Assembly: GCA_943704495.1 (NCBI GenBank)
Contig: CALSCR010002366.1
Location: 1-28,199, forward strand
Length of the DNA stretch: 28,199 nucleotides
Direction of reading: 5' to 3'
Source: Pigoraptor chileana
Taxonomy: Eukaryota > Opisthokonta > Filasterea
Part shown: positions 22,001-28,199 of the stretch, in pieces
Numbering within the stretch: position 1 is the stretch's first letter
Layout: each line of letters begins with the position of its first letter
Translations under genes and position numbers: made by a program
The notes under the pieces: generated by a model
What the model saw: only the letters and a program-made list of their open reading frames with translations
What the model was told of the DNA's origin: nothing
The model's database searches: none

Positions 22001-25000
22001 AAAAATTGAAGAAAAGGAGGGGACAAAGAAGAAAAAAACAGGAAAACATATCATAAGTGTACGCTATTAATTATGCCATTGACAGCGTTCACACGTCGGC
22101 AAAGGGGGTTAGGTCTAATATAAGTTAAGTGTTGTGATGGGGTCGTTAAGTGGCATCACTCACCCGGAGAGCTTGAAGGGGACAAATAGCGTGCCGTAGT
22201 TTGGCGAGTAGCATGCCACTCCGTTTCCAAACACACACTTCCACAAGAGCGTGTCGCAGTCGACGGATCGCAATGCATGTCCCGGGGGATAGCGCCTGTC
22301 GACGCACTCTGGGTAGAGCACAAGCGGTGTCTCTTGTGTCACCCACGTCACACCATCGGCGTCAAAGTGAAGGCTGGGAAAGCTCACAGACTTGCCATAT
22401 GGCATCTTGACTTCGACCTTCGGCGTGCGCAAGAAAAAAAATGGGTGCAATATTAATCAGTAATGCGTGATATGCGGCAGCCACGAAAAGTGGAGAGAGT
22501 CTGTAGCAATGATTAAGAGAACTTAGACGTGACGATGTTTGTTGCTAATTGTCAGATCACATACAACATATATACATATACATTTATGAGTCCACTTCAA
22601 ATACAATAATGAACAAAGCAACAATACACTACATGCCAGTGTGCACGCCTATACACGCTCTCACAGACACTCATGGCCGCACGCACAAGCGCACGCGCCC
22701 ACAGTGCCGACTCAGGCTTGTATTCAGCGGTTCACCACAACAAAAGTGCGTGTCACGTGATGATTGCCGCAATTAAAGATAAGTCTGCAATCACACTTAC
22801 ATTCTGAGTGACGATTGTGGGAGTGGTCTTCGGGTTTGAGGACGTCACTGTGAGCATAAGTACCAGTGTGTAGCCGCGACCGCCCGGTTCATCGCCATTA
22901 CCTAGCTGGCCACTGTGCGGGAAAAACCATTCCGGTAGCTGTGCGTGGATTATGTGAACGTTAGTGTGTGGGTAGTATATGCGTGTAGATTGCGTTAGTG
23001 TGCGCGTTCTATGCACCTATACCCACATTGAGCACGGGTGAGTGAATTCCGGGGCCCAGATCCCTGCCGTCTGCTGTTGTCCACAGATAGTGCAGCACAG
23101 CCGCATCGCCGCACACCGAGGGCTCCACAATTGCAGTAAATGTCACCGCGTCGCTGATTTCCATGGTCAATGGCCCAACTATGTATGCCTGTAATGGGCA
23201 CACGTGAAGGCACCATGCATACCATGAGAGAGGTCAATGTGACGATAGGAGCACCGGGGAAGCACAAGCATCGAGTATGAACAAACCTGATTTAAATCAG
23301 AGACAGTAGCATAACCTAAACGGCTAAGCAAGGATCAGGACAAGGCGACAAATATTGTAGCTTTCCATAAATGCACACAAACATCTTACAAGCATATATG
23401 CATACTTACTCATACACACACTCACACACACTCACCTTATGCGTACACACGCACACGGTGACACAAATACAAAGAAACGTCTCAATCGGTTGCAGTGTCA
23501 TCTCAAGCACACTCTCGTCTGATAATCCCACAATCAGGCACAAGGGTCAGATGCATACTAAGTTAGTTTAGCATGCCACGTGTACGCAAGCCACACACCT
23601 TGGCCGCATGTGTCTCTCCCGTCTTCCTGATAAAGACCGAATCTTCGCCCCGTGATTCGGGTTCACGGCTCGATCGCCCGATAAAGTCGACTAGGTCTGG
23701 GGAAAATGCGTATGTGATCCCCGTTTTGAAGAGGGAATTGGGAATGGAAATGTGTCCGTTTGCCGCAAGTTCGCCGTTATTCACAAGGGCTGCGATTGCA
23801 TCCTGTGTCGAATTGTTGCACACCAATCGTACAAAGACGGGTCGGGAAAAGAGAGAGGAAAATGTACGATTCAAATCAGTATCTTATGGCAGTGTCCGTG
23901 GACTCCAGGAGAAAGAGATAGAGAGAGACAGAGATGTATGATAGGATTCAAGTCGGCCGGCAGTGTTTTAAGCGATGTGCCCATATGGACTCCACAAGAG
24001 AACGAGAAATAGGAGGCAGAGAGAGGGAGACAGAGAGAGGCAGAGACACACGAACTTAGAGAGAACCCGACAGAATGCATCACGGAGGTACGTTTGCGGT
24101 ATAATGCCGCATTAAGTAGCCGGGGCATTAGGTAGCAGAACAATCACCCAACCCACCGTGCTTGAGCCGTCGCTGGCTGACACGAAAACAGAAATCTTGA
24201 CGTCACGGTTTCCACAATTACCAATGTTGACGAGCAGGAGTGCATCGTCACAAGTACTCAGCCGCTGCACGTCCGCATATAGCGACACCTGGAACACGTT
24301 CAGACAGCATGCCAGTCAAGCATATATGTATATACATATAAAACAGAAAATACGGCCCAAAGAGTATCAGCACACACAGGCACACATATAATACACACAC
24401 ACACGCGCGCGCGCGCACAAACGGATCATGAGCGAAAATAATGTGTGTCAGTGAGGTTTGTTATCACGTTGATTGATATGGAAAGAGGTTGCAGCTCGCA
24501 CAGACGCCCCAAAATCGAGACACTCCAGCAAGTTCACTACGCATTTACTCTCCCACAAGTGTCATGATGTAACAGGTGCAGTGCGAATGCACGGAGCGTA
24601 ATTAATGTCCGCACACACATCGTCACACTAGCTACGGCTGGCCTTGCAAGCCTTCCTTGTGTGTGCATGCATATTCTAGCACACTGCATCAGTACCATCA
24701 CAAGGTTTGATAGACAGACGCACAGACAGAGAGTACAGTAGGTGAGGCATTGACGACAATTTCACGCACCGTGGGCCTCTCCTCCAGCGCAACGTACAAG
24801 GGAACAATCAGTGTCGCAGTGGTGGTGTACGAAATCGCCTGACCCGCAGCCCTGATATTCGCCGCTGCACTGAGCTGCAGCGAGTCGAGTGGCTTGAGTG
24901 TCGCCGATCTAGAATCCCGATGGTGTACAAAGGTAAAGCGTGCAACACATCAGCAACAATGCGAGCAAAAATTACCCAGTTTATCCAGTCAGCCAATACC

Positions 25001-25781
25001 GTCAGCCATCTGACCACCAGGAACACCCATGCTCCTTTCCCCACCTTGAGAGCTCCACAGAGAGCGTGTCGGGCGCAGTGAACGAGCACTTTGCGCCACT
25101 TCCGAGCATGGTCAGCGCCTCTGCCACAAACAACGTCGCGCAATCCGATGCAGTATACGTGACGGCGGCAGGGAAGGTTACAGTGAGTGTCGTCACATCC
25201 TTCACAACAAAGGCAATTGACTTTGGATCTGGTGCGGGCGCATACAGCGTGAAAAAGGGTGTCGCGGCAGGAGTCTGGAAGGGCGTTGTGGCCGAGCCAT
25301 CGAAGGATATCTGCAGATGGCCATTGCAAGTGCGGGCAAGTGTGTGGGTATTGTTTTTTATTTCGGTAAGTAAGGAATACCAAATGAGAAAGCGAGGCGA
25401 CTACCCGGCGATTTAGGATGCTTTCGTGACGATAAAAACGCAAGAACGCGCTATCTCATCACATATACCCTGCACTCAGACACAGGTATGGCATATGCAT
25501 ACACACAATATATAACACACGCGCATTCCAACACACGCGCACTCCAACCCACCAAAATGGAGTACTTTTGCGATTTTGCCATTGCCGGGTACTGGCAGAC
25601 CATTGTGTTCGCGTCAACATAAGTGGCGGGGAATGTCGTGCGAGTTGCATCCGTGCTGTTGGCGACAAAGACGCACACGGGAGTGCCACCCTGAACAAAT
25701 CCGGACCCAGACACCTGCGCCAAAAGAAAAAGCATCGGGAAATAAAATATGTGAGCCGGCTCAACTGCGTATATAGCCGGC

Positions 25782-25838
<57 letters not shown>

Positions 25839-27850
25839 GTCTGTCTGTTGTGGGTGTGTTTGTATGATGTGTGTGTTTGTGTGCGTTATGTGTGCGTGTG
25901 CATGTGCATGCGCGCTTGTGAGTGTGCGCGTCTTGTAAGCAGTCTAAGGTGTCAGAGTATGCTCGCCCAAACATGCACATGCAACAAAGTAAATTTTGAG
26001 AGCGGCGGGCTGCATTATATTGACACATTAGTTTTGTGTGCATCTTCAAATTGAAATAAAAACGACTGCTGTCAGGTGACTCACCTTCAAAAGTCCCGCC
26101 CGGCTGAAGTCGGCCGCTGTGGGCACAAGGCTATCGACAACCACTGCCCGCTTGTTGTACAACAGTATTTCCGCAGCTGTGTCCGTGTACGTTCCATTCG
26201 AGCGCACTGAGATGGACGCATAGTAGCGGCCCATCGAAAGCGTGTGGTCCTGTGGTATGTTGCACTGAATCTTCGCCAGTGGGGCGGCCTTGTCGTAGAC
26301 CCCGCCAAAGTATATCTGGTCTTTCGTGAACGGCAATGTGACGCCATCGATGCGCACAAGGCGACACGTGGGCGTGTACACGCGACTCCCGAGCTCAGCT
26401 CCAAACCCTCCGCCAACAAAGAAAGTGCGCTCGCTGGGAATGGAATTAGGTAGTGTCGGGTCGATTGCAGCAGGCGACACATTCACAACCTGCACACAGG
26501 AGGTACTTTGTTGTCCGCAGAGACCACATGCGTCGAGAATCTTCCCGCTCTTAACGACGCCGTCACATCCAACGCAGGTCGAGCCGTTGCCGTTGCAGAC
26601 GCCACACTTGTCCTGTATCAAATAGGGCAATGACGGATGTCAAAACACACAAGTTGGAAAGCGGTTACTGACATGACAAATTGTCTCGATGTACACAGCC
26701 CGAGGCAGATAAGCCATGCAACTCACGTGCAGCGGTCATCCAACTGAAGTCCAGTTGTATTCATACAGCCATACAATTACACACAACGGCATATATTTAC
26801 ACACAACTGCATATAATTACATATATGCGCACGCACCTGCTTCGAATTTATCAATAAGCCCGTGCGCCCTCCATAGCACGTGCCGCACGCGTCGGTCTTG
26901 GCGTTGCCGAAGCAGTCTCCCCGGCAGTCCTGCGTCAGCTTTTGAGCATCGGAGGGCACGCAATAGCCACATTTCTGTAATTGATCACAACCAATTGCAA
27001 TCAAAGTCAAACGGTAATTAATAAAAAGTGACGATAATTGTCTCTGATACACGGCGTGTGCAATTAAAGCATGTCCTGCTGTACGGCCCAGGTAAGTCAC
27101 GACCCACTCTGCTGGTCGACATTATATGCACGCAATATCGCGTTGACGTGTACGCATAGAATACCCAAACACTGTACATACACACCGGCAAATACACATA
27201 CTGATGCACATACAAAAGGATATATATATATATATATACATATATATGCATATAATGCATACCGACACAGAGTCAGCGCGGAGGCGCATATGCCGCAGAC
27301 AGGACATGGACACATATACATATATGCACAAGCCCCCGCCCCCCGCGTACAAGTCAAAAGGATAACGGCACCGGCCGGCCGAGACAGAGAGTCAACCCAC
27401 GTCCTTTTGGTAAGTGCCCTCGCAGTTCAATGCGCAATCCATAGCCTCATCCCACCAGACACCCCCGCCCTGAGGCAGCTGCTCCATCTGGTACGGCAGT
27501 GCGCCGCAGTTGCCGCAGTCGTCAAACAAATACGGGCCACCGCACTCTCCCTTGCAGTCCGCGAGCACGGGGTCCAGTATTCCCGTCGTTCCCATGGAGC
27601 ACCCGTTGCACCCGTCCTGCGATGCGTCGCCAAAGCACACACCCGCGCAATCCTTGTCATAGTTTCCGCCATCGCACACGCCACAGTCGTCAAAGACAAG
27701 TCCGCTGTCCACGATGCCGTCGCAGCCCACGCATGCGTTGTTTCCGCCGCACATACCGCACAAATCCACCATCTTGTTGGATCCCCTGATGCCATCGCAG
27801 CCCGCGCACGTGCTTCCCGTGCCCTTGCAAACCTTGCATGCATCATAGAC
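16009..27850 (-). CDS. REJ-module single-pass surface protein, 5' partial
   Basis: Sense order of 25 modelled exons: 27850-27401, 26974-26837, 26612-26085, 25714-25553, 25310-25045, 24908-24770, 24288-24157, 23802-23599, 23188-23027, 22938-22801, 22417-22164, 21536-21413, 21057-20826, 20400-20177, 19969-19706, 19546-19394 (tentative), 19238-19068, 18920-18751, 18456-18354, 18140-17976, 17632-17535, 17287-17201, 16924-16797, 16560-16439, 16248-16009. They total 4854 nt, 1617 codons plus stop, with every junction phase-consistent; 17 of 24 introns are phase 0. Parts: Cys-rich DxCGVCxG repeats, IPT/TIG-like region, REJ module, helical linker, GPS-like motif, Pro/Ser/Gly stalk, one membrane helix, short tail. 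Known of the family: REJ modules occur in polycystins and sea-urchin egg-jelly receptors; this protein lacks a polycystin channel, so an adhesion or recognition role is inference. The signal peptide would lie off the right edge. Small exons could be missed. Confidence 0.82.
16042..16113 (-). other. C-terminal transmembrane helix
   Basis: A stalk rich in Pro, Ser and Gly (PSGPSGPSDPSGPTSGGSSG) leads into VGAIVAPIVVCVALAAAAV and GFVLY, a clear 24-residue hydrophobic span. It is followed by the basic stop-transfer run KKRGAGK and a tail of about ten residues. This predicts a type I surface protein with almost no cytoplasmic part. Confidence 0.9.
16439..16924 (-). other. GPS-like motif region before the stalk
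   Basis: Two exons encode TLTNVLDVSLINQE, SAPIRITIPCPGG and then MACSFYNPATKKWDTTGVKL and STAITCETNHFTSFAG. This follows the outline of a GPCR-proteolysis-site (GPS) motif: Cys, aromatic, Trp, Gly, Cys, then N-H-[L/F]-T-x-F-A. The second and fourth cysteines of the usual four are Val and Thr here, and the HL-T cleavage triad reads HFT. The join uses a GTGGGT donor in phase 1; the overlapping GTACTC would break the frame. Confidence 0.6.
17334..17385. repeat. CA-rich intronic tract
   Basis: Imperfect CA repeat on the plus strand. In the sense of the REJ gene it reads TG and lies in the middle of the intron 17288-17534. Confidence 0.9.
18472..18577. repeat. Long CA microsatellite in an intron
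   Basis: About 106 bp of mainly CA units with CG and TA interruptions. In gene sense it is a TG tract running to within 16 nt of the acceptor at 18457. Confidence 0.95.
19394..19546 (-). other. Tentative extra exon in the post-REJ linker
   Basis: An acceptor GGCAG opens a stop-free phase-0 segment of 51 codons beginning IWSDDEVWSTHARVHS and ending HNAVELLQIVGGIESDIS. Its amphipathic, Leu/Ile-rich character suits the helical stretch that follows REJ modules, and it keeps both neighbouring junctions in phase. The donor (GTGTCC) is poor; the overlapping GTGTGT would shift the phase. If it is not an exon, the neighbouring exons still join in frame, so the gene survives either way. Confidence 0.4.
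20055..20150. repeat. CA microsatellite in an intron
   Basis: About 96 bp of CA units with a CGCGCG stretch near 20064. In gene sense it is TG-rich and begins roughly 26 nt after the donor of the intron 19970-20176, just before the exon carrying the REJ landmark motif. Confidence 0.95.
20681..20750. repeat. CA-rich tract in an intron
   Basis: Imperfect CA/CATA repeats in the intron 20401-20825, TG-rich in gene sense. I looked for a further exon in this 425-nt intron and found none that keeps phase. Confidence 0.85.
21537..22163 (-). other. Largest intron of the REJ gene, 627 nt
   Basis: The donor is GTGAGT and the acceptor GCCATAG; the phase-2 join is confirmed by the continuing REJ pattern (FVPFKLSG then FGMDKS). 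It contains a GGGAGA purine tract on the plus strand (21588-21668), a pyrimidine tract in gene sense ending about 50 nt before the acceptor. The remaining AT-richer 450 nt show no recognisable gene. Confidence 0.75.
21588..21668. repeat. Purine (GGGAGA) repeat
   Basis: About 80 bp of almost pure purine on the plus strand with mirror-repeat character (GGGAGAGGGAGAGGG). In transcript sense it is a CU-only tract within the acceptor half of the largest intron. Confidence 0.95.
23406..23465. repeat. CA-rich tract in an intron
   Basis: Imperfect CACA/CTCA repeats in the intron 23189-23598, TG-rich in gene sense. Confidence 0.8.
23909..24052. repeat. Two GA-rich purine blocks in an intron
   Basis: GAGAAAGAGATAGAGAGA near 23909 and a second GAGAG-rich block near 24010-24052, separated by ordinary sequence, both in the intron 23803-24156. 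The second half of each block is similar and both follow ACTCCA, suggesting a local duplication. In transcript sense they are pyrimidine tracts upstream of the acceptor at 23803. Confidence 0.8.
24393..24418. repeat. Alternating AC then CG tract, Z-DNA prone
   Basis: A run of AC units passes directly into CG units (ACACGCGCGCGCGCGC), perfect purine-pyrimidine alternation for about 26 bp, in the intron 24289-24769. It is a classic Z-DNA-forming composition. No exon keeping phase was found in this 481-nt intron. Confidence 0.9.
25045..26497 (-). other. IPT/TIG-like immunoglobulin-fold region
   Basis: Spread over three exons. VVNVSPAAIDP opens a first beta-rich unit. VSGSGFVQGGTPVCVF, FPATYVDANTMVCQYP and KYSILISFDGS form a second that fits the IPT/TIG pattern: G-x-G-F, a Cys pair, a V-x-x-x-x-x-x-C-x-x-P strand and a closing V/I-S-x-D-G. 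It is followed by FFTLYAPAPDPKSIAFV, the usual lead-in to the next fold. Assignment is by pattern only. Confidence 0.6.
25784..25837. repeat. AT then GT compound microsatellite
   Basis: About 14 AT units pass into about 12 GT units on the plus strand, in the intron 25715-26084. In gene sense it is AC/AT, opposite to most CA tracts of this gene. Two palindromes, GAGCCGGCTC (25753-25762) and TAGCCGGCTA (25774-25783), sit beside it. Confidence 0.95.
26501..27850 (-). other. Cys-rich DxCGVCxG repeat region of the REJ protein
   Basis: Exons 1, 2 and the start of 3 encode repeated cysteine units. Examples are DACKVCKGTGSTCAGCDGI, DLCGMCGGNNACVGCDGIV, DDCGVCDGG, DCAGVCFGDA, DCRGDCFGNAKTDACGTC and DKCGVCNGNGSTCVGCDGVV. 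The pattern D-x-C-G-x-C-x-G...C-x-G-C-D-G is common in secreted or surface proteins of unicellular eukaryotes and some bacteria. It is probably a disulfide-bonded stalk. An acceptor (AAATTAG) at 27851 and the truncated first unit show that the array begins further upstream. Confidence 0.85.
27220..27260. repeat. TA-rich microsatellite
   Basis: TATATA run with GCATATAATGCAT palindromic flank, in the intron 26975-27400 of the REJ gene. Confidence 0.9.
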
Positions 27851-28127
27851 CTAATTTTGTGTTTGCAAATGACATCGAAACGGGGAGGAAAATCAAATAA
27901 TAGATTTAGATTGGGATGTCATGGCCATGGATTAAGGAGTCAGTGTTAGCACAACAGAGACTGTCACTTCGGACTGACAAGATTGGCACTGACACTGCAT
28001 CTGCAAAGCCACCAACCAATATTGATGCAATCTTAGCAAACGATTATTGTTTTGTTACAGATCATCCATGGCATGCGCCGGTAAAAGTCAATGTAAGAAT
28101 TCGGAGTGGGTGGGTGTGTGTGTGTGT

Positions 28128-28199
<72 letters not shown>
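27851..28199. other. Upstream intron sequence ending in GT microsatellite
   Basis: Sequence before the first visible exon of the REJ gene. It ends in a nearly pure GT tract from about 28114 to the window edge (AC in gene sense), where the contig evidently breaks. A short Cys-rich reading starting MQCQCQSCQSEV follows a CTTTGCAG near 28004, but it hits a stop without a usable donor, so I do not call it an exon. Confidence 0.7.

Larger units (their letters stand above)
19706..23802 (-). other. REJ module
   Basis: Eight exons assemble into a recognisable receptor-for-egg-jelly module: AYIVGPLTMEISDAVTFTAI with LHYLWTT, then RGYTLVLMLTVTSSNPKTTP, SAVIGNVTWSTPAPAYFAW, and the diagnostic NRAPSGGKAVMAPTVNATSM followed by GFVDVDGPVKYQFGIQ. 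The N-x-x-P-S-G-G and D-x-D-x-P-x-x-Y-x-F motifs are the clearest REJ landmarks. Exon joins inside the module are supported by the continuous pattern across them. Confidence 0.8.

Noticed and set aside
1-28199. tRNA, rRNA, CRISPR or bacterial operon features
   Set aside because: No tRNA-like cloverleaf with a T-loop GTTCRANNC, no rRNA-like block and no spaced direct repeats were seen; introns show the DNA to be eukaryotic.

Overview
The window is nuclear DNA of an intron-rich unicellular eukaryote. Evidence is GT-AG introns throughout, two TmcB-type (tiny-macrocysts) PAS membrane proteins, a REJ-module surface protein with DxCGVCxG repeats, interstitial TTAGGG runs and many intronic dinucleotide tracts. 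This protein mix is known to me from free-living protists near animals and amoebae (apusomonads, choanoflagellates, Capsaspora-like forms, Amoebozoa). I lean towards an apusomonad-like flagellate, but the window alone cannot settle it. It begins in an AAACAC hexamer array, ends in a long GT tract and holds a 10-N gap in a poly-G run, so it looks like a whole short contig broken at simple repeats.

Layout. (1) 1-586: hexamer array, then a minus-strand gene start encoding a SAM domain, probably continuing off the left edge. (2) 587-1601: divergent intergenic DNA with a TTAGGG patch. (3) 1602-7335: tmcB-like gene A, plus strand, 5 exons, about 1725 aa. (4) 7336-8928: intergenic, with a ~97 bp inverted repeat around ~0.9 kb of GC-rich DNA. 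(5) 8929-14446: tmcB-like gene B, a tandem paralogue with 4 exons. It shares three intron positions with A, lacks A's first intron, and has two frame breaks as assembled. (6) 14447-16008: intergenic between convergent genes, with a second TTAGGG patch. (7) 16009-27850: one large minus-strand gene, 25 exons modelled, 5' end outside the window, at least 1617 aa.

Genes together. A and B are predicted multipass membrane proteins: N-terminal membrane block, TmcB-type TPR region, PAS domain(s), variable linker, then two more membrane pairs each enclosing an outside loop. They are most simply read as a duplicated membrane sensor pair that diverged in the linker. The minus-strand gene encodes a single-pass surface or adhesion protein: cysteine-rich repeats, IPT/TIG-like region, REJ module, helical linker, GPS-like motif, Pro/Ser/Gly stalk, transmembrane helix and very short tail. 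Nothing shows that it works with A and B beyond adjacency. Exon models come from reading frame, splice sites, A/B comparison and phase bookkeeping, not from transcripts.
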